DNA of 51,708 nt from Methylobacterium sp. J-068 (GTDB lineage: Bacteria; Pseudomonadota; Alphaproteobacteria; Rhizobiales; Beijerinckiaceae). The translations under genes and the position numbers were made by a program. The notes below the pieces were generated by a model. That model worked only from the letters and a program-made list of their open reading frames with translations, was not told the DNA's origin and made no database searches. How positions within the stretch are numbered: the first letter of the stretch is position 1; each line of letters starts with the position of its first letter. The stretch spans positions 1-51,708 of the forward strand of contig NZ_JAKSXY010000018.1 in assembly GCF_022829445.1 (NCBI RefSeq). Direction: 5' to 3'. Shown one piece after another: positions 26,434-35,536 of the stretch.

Positions 26434-29178
26434 ATGCGCGCGCTGGCACCCGGCGGCACCGTCGCCCCCTCCATCGCCGCTCTGCTGCGCCGGGCCTTCG
26501 GCCGGGTGGCGATGGGGCTGATCTGGACCACCTGGAGCGTCTCCGCCGCCCTGGCACTCGGCTACCTCGCCCAGCCCGTCGGCACGGGCGCGCAGCTCGC
26601 GCTCTGCGCCGGCGCGGGGGCTGGCATGGTCGGCCTCTGGCTGTTCTGCCCGAAGCACGGATGGTCCCGCATGGCCTTCCTGGCACTCGGGAGCCTCGTG
26701 GTGGTGCGCTACGTCTACTGGCGCCTGAGCGGCACGCTGCCGGGCCTCGACGACCCAATCGGTCTCGGTCTCGGTCTCGTGCTGGTCGCGGCCGAACTCT
26801 ACTGCGTGCTGATCCTCTCGGTCAGCCTCATCATCAATGCCGATCCGCTCGAGCGCGCGGAGGCGCCGGCACAGCCCGATGCGGCACTGCCCTCCATCGA
26901 CGTGCTCGTTCCGAGCTACAACGAGAGTACCGAGATCCTCGCGGTCACCCTCGCGGCGTCCCTGAACCTCGACTATCCGGCCGACAAGCTCACGGTCTGG
27001 CTGCTCGACGACGGCGGCACTGACCAGAAATGCTTCGATGCCGACGTCGGCAAGGCCGAGGCGGCCCGGACCCGTCGCGCCGCGCTGCAGGCGCTCTGCC
27101 GCGCGCTCGGCGCGCGCTACCTGACCCGCGAGAGGAACGAGCACGCCAAGGCGGGCAACCTCAACAACGGGCTGAAGGCCTCCAGCGCCGAAATCGTGCT
27201 CGTGCTCGACGCCGACCACGCGCCGTTCCGCTCGTTCCTGCGCGAGACCGTCGGATTGTTCTCGACCGATCCGCGGCTCTTCCTGGTGCAGACGCCGCAT
27301 GTCTTCCTCAACCCGGACCCGGTCGAGCGGAACCTGCGCACCTTCGGGCGGATGCCGTCCGAGAACGAGATGTTCTACGCCATCACGCAGCGCGGTCTCG
27401 ACAAGTGGAACGGCTCGTTCTTCTGTGGCTCGGCGGCGCTCCTGAGGCGCGAGGCCCTCGATGCCGTCAACGGCTTCTCCGGCATCACCATCACGGAGGA
27501 TTGCGAGACCGCCTTCGAATTGCATGCGCGGGGCTGGACGAGCGCCTTCGTCGACAAGCCCCTGATCGCCGGCCTGCAGCCCGAGACCTTCGCCGACTTC
27601 ATCGGCCAGCGGACGCGCTGGTGCCAGGGCATGTTCCAGATCATGCTCCTGAAGAACCCGCTCACCAAGGCCGGCCTGAAGCCGATCCAGCGGCTCGGCT
27701 ACCTGTCGAGCATGGCTTACTGGTTCTTCCCGCTGCCGCGCCTGATCTTCATGCTGGCTCCGCTGCTGCACATCTTCTTCGACGTGAAGATGTTCGTCTC
27801 TTCGCTCGACGAGGCCTTGGCCTTCACCGCGACTTACGTCGTCGCGAACATGATGATCCAGAACTATCTCTACGGCCGCGTGCGCTGGCCCTGGATCTCC
27901 GAGCTCTACGAATACGTGCAGGGCGTCCATCTCGCCCGCGCAATCGTCTCGGTCCTGGTCTCGCCGCGGACGCCCGGCTTCAACGTCACGGCCAAAGGCG
28001 TCAGCCTCGAAACCGACCACCTATCGCCCCTCTCCTGGCCGTTCTTCGCGATCTTCGGGGCGCTGGCCGCCGGCTGCGCGACGGCGACGTGGCGCTACCT
28101 CTACGAGCCCGGTGTCACCAGCCTAATGCTGGTGGTGGGCCTGTGGTGCCTGTTCAACCTCGTCATCGCCGGCGTGGCGCTCGGCGTGGTGGCCGAGCGC
28201 CGCCAGCCCGAGCGCTGCCCGAGCCTGCCGGTGTCGCGGCGCGGCCGGGTCGCCATCGGCGGCCAGAGCTTCGCGGTCGAGGTCCAGCGCGCTTCCTCCG
28301 ACGGGTGCACCCTGCGCCGCGCCGATGGCGCGCCGTGGCCGGCGGCGGTGACGGATCTCGGCACGCTCGACCTGCAGCCGCGCCGGGACGGGGCGGCCCT
28401 CGCCCCCCTCCCGTTTCGTCCCCGCGCCGCGGCCAAGGGCGAGGTCTGCCCGGTCGCGTTCGAGGCGATGCATTCCGGCACCTACCGGACGCTCGCCGAA
28501 CTCATGTACGGTGACGCCGCGCCGCTGCGCGATTTTCTCCAAGGCCGTCGCCGCCACAAGACCCTTCTCGGCGGATCGCTGCGCTTCCTCGCCTGGGGGA
28601 TCACCGAGCCGGTCCGGGCCTTCGGCTGCGCCGCCCGCGCCGCCCGCGCCGCCCGGCCGGCCGCGATCGCCGGGCCGGTCGTCGCCGTGGCGCCGAGCGT
28701 CGCTGCGGTCGTCGAGCCCGTCGTGATCGTGCCGGTCGTCGCGATGGAGACGGCGCCAGGACCGAGCCTCGCCGCGCGTTCCGGGCGGGAGGCGCTCAAC
28801 GAGGCTCCGCGCGCGATCGACCCCGTCGCTGTGTCCGAGATCCCGGTCCCCGAGCCCGCTTCGGCGCCGGCACCCGTTCCCCCCGTCACCCCGATGACGG
28901 CCGAGGCCTGGCAGGCGGCCATGCGCGCCCTCCTCGGCGAGGCACCCCCGGCGCCTCGCCTCATCGTGACCGGCCTCGATCCCGCCGCGTGGAAGGCCTG
29001 CGTCGAAGCCCTCGCTGACGCCGAACTGACGAAGAGCGAACGTCCGGAGACGTCGCCCGCGATGTGGCCCGCGATGCCGCCGGAGCCGGTCAGGGCCTTC
29101 GAGGGCGCGGCGCCGGACACCCTCGCCGAACGCCGCGACCCGCTCTCCCGCGGTCACACGCTCCGCAACGCCGCCTGA
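26434..29178 (+). CDS. bcsA: Cellulose synthase catalytic subunit
   Basis: 914-residue inner-membrane GT2 synthase that polymerises UDP-glucose into beta-1,4-glucan and threads it across the membrane. Visible are four N-terminal helices, the GT domain with DDG (192), DAD (259), TED (354) and QRTRW (392), the gating loop FNVTAKG (516), and further helices. A PilZ region follows from about 588: RRQPER keeps the RxxxR motif, but the second motif reads RASSDG (619-624), with Arg where Asp or Asn is usual. After about 730 comes a ~180-residue Ala/Pro-rich tail not seen in typical BcsA. Followed by bcsB, 10 bases later. Confidence 0.95.
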   Translation: MRALAPGGTVAPSIAALLRRAFGRVAMGLIWTTWSVSAALALGYLAQPVGTGAQLALCAGAGAGMVGLWLFCPKHGWSRMAFLALGSLVVVRYVYWRLSGTLPGLDDPIGLGLGLVLVAAELYCVLILSVSLIINADPLERAEAPAQPDAALPSIDVLVPSYNESTEILAVTLAASLNLDYPADKLTVWLLDDGGTDQKCFDADVGKAEAARTRRAALQALCRALGARYLTRERNEHAKAGNLNNGLKASSAEIVLVLDADHAPFRSFLRETVGLFSTDPRLFLVQTPHVFLNPDPVERNLRTFGRMPSENEMFYAITQRGLDKWNGSFFCGSAALLRREALDAVNGFSGITITEDCETAFELHARGWTSAFVDKPLIAGLQPETFADFIGQRTRWCQGMFQIMLLKNPLTKAGLKPIQRLGYLSSMAYWFFPLPRLIFMLAPLLHIFFDVKMFVSSLDEALAFTATYVVANMMIQNYLYGRVRWPWISELYEYVQGVHLARAIVSVLVSPRTPGFNVTAKGVSLETDHLSPLSWPFFAIFGALAAGCATATWRYLYEPGVTSLMLVVGLWCLFNLVIAGVALGVVAERRQPERCPSLPVSRRGRVAIGGQSFAVEVQRASSDGCTLRRADGAPWPAAVTDLGTLDLQPRRDGAALAPLPFRPRAAAKGEVCPVAFEAMHSGTYRTLAELMYGDAAPLRDFLQGRRRHKTLLGGSLRFLAWGITEPVRAFGCAARAARAARPAAIAGPVVAVAPSVAAVVEPVVIVPVVAMETAPGPSLAARSGREALNEAPRAIDPVAVSEIPVPEPASAPAPVPPVTPMTAEAWQAAMRALLGEAPPAPRLIVTGLDPAAWKACVEALADAELTKSERPETSPAMWPAMPPEPVRAFEGAAPDTLAERRDPLSRGHTLRNAA

Positions 29179-29187
29179 GGCCGTTCG

Positions 29188-31452
29188 ATGCGCACCCTCC
29201 GCTTGCTCACGCTCACCGCCGGCCTGGCCTGCGCCGCCGGCGCGACGGCCCAGACCTTCTCGGGCCTCGGCCCGGTTCGTCCCCTGGTCCTGCCGCAGGA
29301 TCAGGACGGGACACCGGCCATCGCCGAGCCGCGCGCCGCACCGCGCGGTCCGCGCGAGCCCGCCCTGCGCCGGCTACCCTCCGTCACCGCACCGATGCGC
29401 CTCTGGGGCGAGAACGGCGCGATCACCTGGACGCTCTTCGCGACCGAGGCCGAGGCCCGCGCGGGCGGCCGCTTCCAGGTCGGCTACCTCGCCGCCGTCT
29501 CGGTGCTGCCCGAGGCCTCGACCCTGACGTTGACGCTCAACGGGAAGACGCTCGGCGCCACCGCCATCGACGGCGCCAAAGGGCTGCGCACCGTGAGCTT
29601 CGAGGTGCCGCCGGGCGCACTCTCGCACGGCTTCAACGCCGTGCGGGTCGCGACGCGTCAGCGCCACCGCGTCGACTGCTCGGTCGCCGCCACCTACGAA
29701 CTCTGGACGCAGATCGACCCCGACAGCACCGGCTTCGTCTCCGCCGCATCGGGCCTCGGCGCGGTGGCGGACCTCGCGGCGGCCTCCGTGTCGGCCGACG
29801 GCGCCGTGCCGATCCGACTCGTCCAGACCGGCGATCGTCTTTCGGAGAGCGGCGTCGAGCGCCTGCTGGGCGCCGTGCAGGACGTCGTGCTGGCCGGCCG
29901 CTTCGGGCAGCCCTCCGTCGATTTCGGTCCGGTGCCGGAGGCCGGCGACGGTCTGGCCCTGGCGGTCGGACCGGCGGAGCAACTCGCCAAGACACTCGAT
30001 CTCGGGGCGCTCGGCCCGGTGACCGGTCCGCGCCTCGCCCTGTTCCCCGGTTCGCCCGAGCACCGCCCGCTCCTCGTCGCCACCGGTGCGAGCGAGGCCG
30101 ACGTGACGGAGAGCCTGGCCGAACTCGCCCGGCTGCACGCCGTTCCGCCGCAGGGCACGCCCTCGGGCCTGCGCGCGCTGGCCGATGCCGGTGGCCGGCG
30201 CATCGCGGGGGGCGAGAGCGTCACGCTGGCCGATCTCGGCATCGCCGACGCGCATGTGGCCGCGCGCACCCACCGCATCGGCTTCGATCTGGCCCTGCCG
30301 CATGACGTGATGGCCGCCGATTACGACCGCCTGGCGCTCGACCTCGACGGCAGCTACCCGGCCGGCCTCGCTCCGGGAGCGCAGATCTCCGTCGAGATCA
30401 ACGGCAGCAGCGCCGGCAGCACGCCGCTGGCCCGCGCGGGCGGCGAGCGTTTTCGCCGCCGCACGCTGTTCCTGCCCCTGCGCCTGCTGCGACCCGGCCT
30501 CAACCGCGTCGTGATCACCGCCGAACTGCCGCGCCAGGAAGACAGGGCCTGCCCGGCGGAAGAGGCGGTCCTGCCCGAGCGGCTGACACTCTTTGCAAGT
30601 ACACGCCTGACGATTCCGGGGCTGGCCCGCATCGCGCGCCAGCCCGACCTCGCCGAGACGCTGAGCGCCGGCTTTCCCTATGCGCAGGGACCTCGCCGCC
30701 CGATGCTGAGCGTGCCGGCCCCCGATCGCGACAGCATGGCCGCCGCCGCGACGCTGGCCGCCCGTCTCGGCTACGCCGCCGGTCGCGCGATCCCCTTCGG
30801 CTTCGCCGCCGGCCGCACCGCGATCACCGGTCCGACGCTCATCGTCGCGCCGGCGCGCCTGCTCGATGCGCCGACGGTGAAGGCGGCCGGCCTTGACCCG
30901 CAATCCGTGCGCGAGGCCTGGACGGGCCGCGAGAATCTCGCGGCGATGCAGGCCGTGGGGCCCGCCGCACGCCGGCGCGCCCTACGCCATGACGCCATCG
31001 CGGCCTGCCGCGCGACGCCCGCGATCTCCGATGCGCCGGCCGCAGCCAGGGCATCGGCCGAGACGGGACCGGATCTCGGTGGTGCCTCCGCGGTCCTGAC
31101 CCAGGCCATCACCGGCCCGGGCGCCGACGACCTCGTCACCCTCGTGACCGCACCGAGCGCCGCCGCGCTCCGCGAGGCGGTCGATTGCCTGGTGCATCCC
31201 CGGGTCTGGAATCATCCGCAGGGGCGTCAGGCCGTGCTCTCGGCCTCGGATGGCGGCGTCGCCAGCTGGCACGACGACAGGCCCCGCTACGTCGCCACCG
31301 CCGAGGCCTCCCCGCTGAACCTGCGCCGGATCGCGGCGGGCTGGCTCTCGCTCCATGCGGGGTTCTACGGCGTCTTCGCGCTCCTGCTGGCGGGCTGCCT
31401 CGCCGGCTCGACCCAACTCCTCGTGCGAAATCTCGGCCGGAGGTCGAAGTGA
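29188..31452 (+). CDS. bcsB: Cellulose synthase periplasmic subunit BcsB
   Basis: 754 residues: a signal peptide (to ATAQ near 22), a Pro-rich linker, two repeats of carbohydrate-binding/flavodoxin-like pairs ('LWGENGAITWTLFATEAEA', 'FRRRTLFLPLRLLRPGLNRV'), and a C-terminal membrane anchor (GFYGVFALLLAGCLAGSTQLLV). BcsB forms the periplasmic channel and its tail helix completes the synthase with BcsA. Its TGA overlaps the bcsZ ATG (tgATG). Confidence 0.93.
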   Translation: MRTLRLLTLTAGLACAAGATAQTFSGLGPVRPLVLPQDQDGTPAIAEPRAAPRGPREPALRRLPSVTAPMRLWGENGAITWTLFATEAEARAGGRFQVGYLAAVSVLPEASTLTLTLNGKTLGATAIDGAKGLRTVSFEVPPGALSHGFNAVRVATRQRHRVDCSVAATYELWTQIDPDSTGFVSAASGLGAVADLAAASVSADGAVPIRLVQTGDRLSESGVERLLGAVQDVVLAGRFGQPSVDFGPVPEAGDGLALAVGPAEQLAKTLDLGALGPVTGPRLALFPGSPEHRPLLVATGASEADVTESLAELARLHAVPPQGTPSGLRALADAGGRRIAGGESVTLADLGIADAHVAARTHRIGFDLALPHDVMAADYDRLALDLDGSYPAGLAPGAQISVEINGSSAGSTPLARAGGERFRRRTLFLPLRLLRPGLNRVVITAELPRQEDRACPAEEAVLPERLTLFASTRLTIPGLARIARQPDLAETLSAGFPYAQGPRRPMLSVPAPDRDSMAAAATLAARLGYAAGRAIPFGFAAGRTAITGPTLIVAPARLLDAPTVKAAGLDPQSVREAWTGRENLAAMQAVGPAARRRALRHDAIAACRATPAISDAPAAARASAETGPDLGGASAVLTQAITGPGADDLVTLVTAPSAAALREAVDCLVHPRVWNHPQGRQAVLSASDGGVASWHDDRPRYVATAEASPLNLRRIAAGWLSLHAGFYGVFALLLAGCLAGSTQLLVRNLGRRSK

Positions 31453-32630
31453 TGGTGTCCCCCCCGTCCGCGCGCGTCCAGGGCATCCGCGCCGACACCC
31501 GCGCGTGGCTGCGATCGACCCGGCGTCGCATCGTCATCCTCGCCTCGGCGCTCCTTTCGAAGGCTCTTCTGGCATCGTCGCTCCTCGCGCTCGCCGGCCC
31601 CGCCTGCGCGCAGACCGCGGCGGCGCCGCTTCTCGGCGCATTGTCCGACAGCCAGACCTGGGCCGCCTACAAGGCGCGCTTCGTCACCGAGCAGGGCCGC
31701 GTCGTCGACACCGGCAACGGCGGCATCAGCCATTCCGAGGGTCAGGGCTACGGCATGCTGCTCGCCGTCGCCTTCGGCGACCGCGCCGCCTTCGAGCGGA
31801 TCTGGACCTGGACGCGGGCCAACCTGATGGTGCGCGACGACCAGCTCATCGCCTGGCGCTGGGAACCCGGGAGCCGCCCCGCCGTCGCGGACATGAACGA
31901 TGCCTCGGACGGCGACCTCCTCGTCGCCTGGGCGCTCGCCGAGGCGGCGGAGGCTTGGCGCGACCCCTCGCACAGGGTCGCCGGCCGGCGCATCGCGGTG
32001 GAACTGGGCCGCAAGCTGATTCTGCCGCGCGCCGCGCACGGACCGCTCCTGCTGCCGGCCGTCTCCGGCTTCTCGGCCGAGGACCGTGGCGACGGACCGG
32101 TGGTCAACCTGTCCTACTGGATCTTCCCCGCCTTCGACCGCGTCGCGCTGCTCGCCCCGGAATTCGATTGGGCCGGGCTCGGCCGCAGCGGGCGCCGCCT
32201 CATCGCCGCCGCGCGCTTCGGCGCGGCCCGGCTCCCCGTGGAATGGGTCTCGCTCTCCGGCGAGGTCCCCCGTCCGGCCGAGGGATTCCCCCCGCATTTC
32301 GCCTACAACGCCCTGCGCATCCCCCTCTACCTCGCCATGGCGGGCGTGACGGACCCGGAACTCCACGCGCCGTTCCTGGCGCTCTGGGCCAAGCCCGAGG
32401 CCGGGGGGCTCGGCCTCGTCGACACCGCGAGCGGCCGCGTCACCGAGCGCCTCGCCGAGACCGGCTACGGCGCGATTCCCGCGCTCAGCGCTTGCGCCAG
32501 CCGTGGCACGCCGTTCCCCGCGAGCCTCCGAACGGTCCGGGCGGGCAGCGAGCACTACTACCCGGTCACCCTGCATCTCCTGGCGCTCGCCGCCCTCAAG
32601 ACGAAGTTCCCCGCATGCGCGCCGCGCTGA
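31452..32630 (+). CDS. bcsZ: Endoglucanase BcsZ (GH8)
   Basis: 392-residue periplasmic cellulase of family GH8. An extended basic N-terminus precedes a signal core (IVILASALLSKALLASSLLALAG, cleavage after ACAQ). The catalytic acid sits in 'ISHSEGQGYGML' (Glu96), and 'NDASDGDLLVAWAL' (149-162) supplies the conserved Asp pair. 'YWIFPAFDRVALLAP' and 'HFAYNALRIPLYL' are family blocks. BcsZ trims nascent glucan and is needed for normal fibre assembly in several species. Overlaps both bcsB (4 bases) and the next gene (16 bases). Confidence 0.93.
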   Translation: MVSPPSARVQGIRADTRAWLRSTRRRIVILASALLSKALLASSLLALAGPACAQTAAAPLLGALSDSQTWAAYKARFVTEQGRVVDTGNGGISHSEGQGYGMLLAVAFGDRAAFERIWTWTRANLMVRDDQLIAWRWEPGSRPAVADMNDASDGDLLVAWALAEAAEAWRDPSHRVAGRRIAVELGRKLILPRAAHGPLLLPAVSGFSAEDRGDGPVVNLSYWIFPAFDRVALLAPEFDWAGLGRSGRRLIAAARFGAARLPVEWVSLSGEVPRPAEGFPPHFAYNALRIPLYLAMAGVTDPELHAPFLALWAKPEAGGLGLVDTASGRVTERLAETGYGAIPALSACASRGTPFPASLRTVRAGSEHYYPVTLHLLALAALKTKFPACAPR

Positions 32631-34462
32631 TCCTCGCCCTCGTCGCGTGCGGCCTGATCCAGGCCGCCTCGGCCGAGCCCGTGGCGGCCGACCGGCCCGA
32701 CGACGTCGCGCTCCGCTACTACGCGGCGCAGAAGCGGACCGACCGCGTCGAGGCCGAGATCGAGCGGTTGCGCCGCCGCCATCCCGGCTGGCAGCCGCCC
32801 GCCGACCTCTGGACCGCCGAGCCCGGCGGCGAGGACGAAGGCCCGCTCTGGGACCTGCTGGGCGCCGGGCGTCTGGCCGACCTGCGCGCCGGCCTCGCCG
32901 AGCGCCGCCGCGCCGAGCCCGGCTGGACGCCGTCCGCGGCCCTGACCAGGGCCCTCGCACGGCGGGATCTGCGGCTCGAGGCCGTCACGCTCGCCAAGTC
33001 CGCCCGCTGGATCGAGCTCGCCCGGCTCGTCGACGCCCGCCGCGCCGACCTCGACCCCGGCGAGGCCGAACTCGGCTGGGCGGCGGCGGAAGCCTGGGGC
33101 CGCACGGAGCGCGGACCGGAGGCGTTCGACTGGCTCAAGCGGATGATGGTCGCCCCCGGCCTCGGCCCGGAGGAGCGCCGCGTCACGCTGCTGCGCGCTA
33201 TGGCCTTCCTGCCCATGGGCGAGGTCGACCGCCTCGTAGCACAGGCGAGGCCGGGGGAGGCCGAGCCGATCCGGATCGACCTGACCCGTGGACGCATCAG
33301 CGCCGTGCTGCACGACGAGGCCGGGCAATCGGTCGATGTCAATGACCGCATCGCCTTCGAGGCCTATGCCGAGGCCGCGCCGGACCCGAACCAGTCGGCC
33401 CTGGTCGCCTGGCTCGCCTACAAGGGGCGGGATTTGCCCGTGGCGCTCACCTGGTTCAAGCGGGCGATCGCGCGCGGCGGCGACGCCATGGTGGCGCACG
33501 GCCTCGCCCATACCCTGCGCGAACTCGGCCTGCGGCGCGAGGCGGAGGACGTCGCCTATGCCTGGCGCGAACCGCTGGTGAACAACACCCTGCTGTTCAT
33601 CGACCTGCTCGAGGGCGACCTGACCCGTGAGATCCCTCCGGCGATCGAGCCCGAACGGCTCACGCGCTACGCCCAGGTCACCGCCGCCACGGCTTCGGGC
33701 GAAGGCGCGCAGGCGCTCGCTTGGTACGCCTACAACAATTGCCAGTTCGACACGGCGCTCGGCTGGTTCAAGCGCGCGGTGGCGTGGTTCCCGAAGGAGG
33801 CCACGGTCTACGGCTACGCCCTGACCCAGCGCCGCCTGCACCAGCAGCGCGCCTTCATCGAGACGGTGAACCGCTACGACGGCCTGTTTCCGAAGGTGGT
33901 CGACCTGCTGTTTCAACCGGCCAGCGACCATCCGATGCCCTGCGAGCAGGCGGCGGCCAGGCGCGTGGCGCGCCCGGTCGCGGTGGCGCCGACCTCGGGC
34001 TATCTCGATCTCTCGGCCCCCAACGAGCCCGTCGCTGCGGGCCGGCGCGGGCGCGTGCCCGATCCGGACGATCTCGGCGCCTCGGCCGCCTCCACCCCCC
34101 AGGTCCGCCGCAGCGACTTCCCAGTTCCCGTCCCGATGGAGAACGACCTGCGCGTCGCCCCCAGCGGCACCGCGAGTGCGGTGGCCGAACTCCGCTGGCC
34201 TGCCCGCGCCCTGGGCCGGCCCGCGACGATCGCCCGGCGCGTGCCCGGCGTCGGGGCGATGCCCTACGAGCGCTACGGCTTCTCGCTCAAGCCCGCCTGG
34301 AACGGCGAGGACGGCCCGAGTGCCCCGACGGCCGCCGAGAAGCCGGCGCCGAACGGCTCCCTCTGGGCCGACCAGCACGCCGCCCCGTCGAGCGGCCTCG
34401 ACGTCGCCGGCACCGGATCGATCCAGCCCCTCTCCTCCCGCACGCGGAACCGCGCCCCGTGA
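32615..34462 (+). CDS. bcsK: TPR-like cellulose operon protein, BcsK-like
   Basis: 615 residues: a signal peptide (to ASAEPV near 21), then alpha-helical repeats with TPR/Sel1 character ('SALVAWLAYKGRDLPVALTWFKRAI', 'ALAWYAYNNCQFDTALGWFKRAV'), and a Pro/Ala-rich C-terminal third without beta-barrel features. It occupies the place of bcsC but lacks the barrel. The bcsA-B-Z-TPR-bcsN arrangement matches the BcsK of Agrobacterium-type (type III) operons; I apply the name on that basis. Probably a periplasmic scaffold that passes glucan to another outer-membrane component, perhaps BcsS. Overlaps bcsN by 4 bases (GTGA). Confidence 0.65.
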   Translation: MRAALILALVACGLIQAASAEPVAADRPDDVALRYYAAQKRTDRVEAEIERLRRRHPGWQPPADLWTAEPGGEDEGPLWDLLGAGRLADLRAGLAERRRAEPGWTPSAALTRALARRDLRLEAVTLAKSARWIELARLVDARRADLDPGEAELGWAAAEAWGRTERGPEAFDWLKRMMVAPGLGPEERRVTLLRAMAFLPMGEVDRLVAQARPGEAEPIRIDLTRGRISAVLHDEAGQSVDVNDRIAFEAYAEAAPDPNQSALVAWLAYKGRDLPVALTWFKRAIARGGDAMVAHGLAHTLRELGLRREAEDVAYAWREPLVNNTLLFIDLLEGDLTREIPPAIEPERLTRYAQVTAATASGEGAQALAWYAYNNCQFDTALGWFKRAVAWFPKEATVYGYALTQRRLHQQRAFIETVNRYDGLFPKVVDLLFQPASDHPMPCEQAAARRVARPVAVAPTSGYLDLSAPNEPVAAGRRGRVPDPDDLGASAASTPQVRRSDFPVPVPMENDLRVAPSGTASAVAELRWPARALGRPATIARRVPGVGAMPYERYGFSLKPAWNGEDGPSAPTAAEKPAPNGSLWADQHAAPSSGLDVAGTGSIQPLSSRTRNRAP

Positions 34463-35511
34463 CCCGTCGCCTCATTTCTCTTTTTGCCCTCGCCCTCGCG
34501 CTCGGCGCCTGCAACGCCCGCACGCCGACCGGCTCGCTGGCCTCGCCGCGCTATGCCAGCCTCGACGCCACGCTCGATGCCCGCGCCGACAGCACCGCCG
34601 GCCTGTCGGACGCTCTGCCGCCCGAGCGCCGCGCCAGCCCGGTCGCGGTGCTGCCCGCCTGGATCGGCCGCCCGACCCGGCTGCGCGAGCACGACGATGC
34701 CGGGGCCTTCGAGCAGGTGGTCTCGCTCGGCCCGACGCCGCGCGGGCAGGCCCGCGAAAATCTCGTGATGGTCCGGATGGCGCATGCCGGCGCCGCCTCG
34801 GGCCGCCTCACCGACGGTTCGGCGGCCTTCATGGGCCGGCCGACGGAGGCCGGCATCCGCGCCGAGATGGAGGCCGTCTTCCCCGGCGTCCCGATGCAGG
34901 TCGTCGAGCGCCCCAGCGCCAACAGCTACGGCCCTTACGGCCTCGCCATCGGCCGCGGCGCGGGCGGCGCGCGCTGTCTCTACGCCTGGCAGTGGATCGC
35001 GGAGCCGCCGGCCCTCCAGGGTGACGGAAGCGTCGCCGCGCCCCTGTCGCTGCGCGTGCGCCTGTGCCGCTCCGACATCACGCTGGAAGCGATGGCCGCG
35101 GCGGTGAACCAGCTCCGCCTCGTGCCCCGCTTCGCGGGACAGCCGGTCGAGGCGCCGCGCCGCGCCGTGGCGCAGCCTGCCGGCACTCAGCCCGAACGAC
35201 GCCGGACGAGGGCCTCCGTCCGCCGGCCCGACCCCGACCGGACGCCGCGCGGGGCGGCCTCGGCCGACCGCGGCGCGTCCGCGAGGCAGGCCGCGCCCGA
35301 CACCCAGGAGCGGCGCTACCTCGGCGCGGACACGGCGTCCGTCGCGGCCCCAGCGCCGATCCATCCAGCCGGTGCCGTTCCGGTCTCCGCCAGCGTGGTC
35401 CGGGGCACGCTCGCGGGGCTCGGCGCGGTTCCGGCAGCGACGTCGGCCACGATCTCCGCCGACCTTCCGCCGGAGGCCTATCGTGGGCCTCCCGGCAACC
35501 CGAGCCGGTAA
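34459..35511 (+). CDS. bcsN: Cellulose biosynthesis lipoprotein BcsN
   Basis: 350 residues. The N-terminus is a lipoprotein signal with lipobox LGAC (Cys18). The body ('RRASPVAVLPAWIGRPTRLRE', 'ENLVMVRMAHAG', 'YGPYGLAIGRGAGGARCLYAWQWI', 'LSLRVRLCRSDITLEAM') matches BcsN of alphaproteobacterial cellulose operons. The last ~120 residues are Pro/Ala/Arg-rich and disordered. The GTG start at 34459 overlaps the preceding stop. Presumably outer-membrane anchored and involved in glucan secretion; the exact role is unknown. Confidence 0.85.
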   Translation: MTRRLISLFALALALGACNARTPTGSLASPRYASLDATLDARADSTAGLSDALPPERRASPVAVLPAWIGRPTRLREHDDAGAFEQVVSLGPTPRGQARENLVMVRMAHAGAASGRLTDGSAAFMGRPTEAGIRAEMEAVFPGVPMQVVERPSANSYGPYGLAIGRGAGGARCLYAWQWIAEPPALQGDGSVAAPLSLRVRLCRSDITLEAMAAAVNQLRLVPRFAGQPVEAPRRAVAQPAGTQPERRRTRASVRRPDPDRTPRGAASADRGASARQAAPDTQERRYLGADTASVAAPAPIHPAGAVPVSASVVRGTLAGLGAVPAATSATISADLPPEAYRGPPGNPSR

Positions 35512-35536
35512 CGCGGCCTCGAACGGGATTGCAGCG

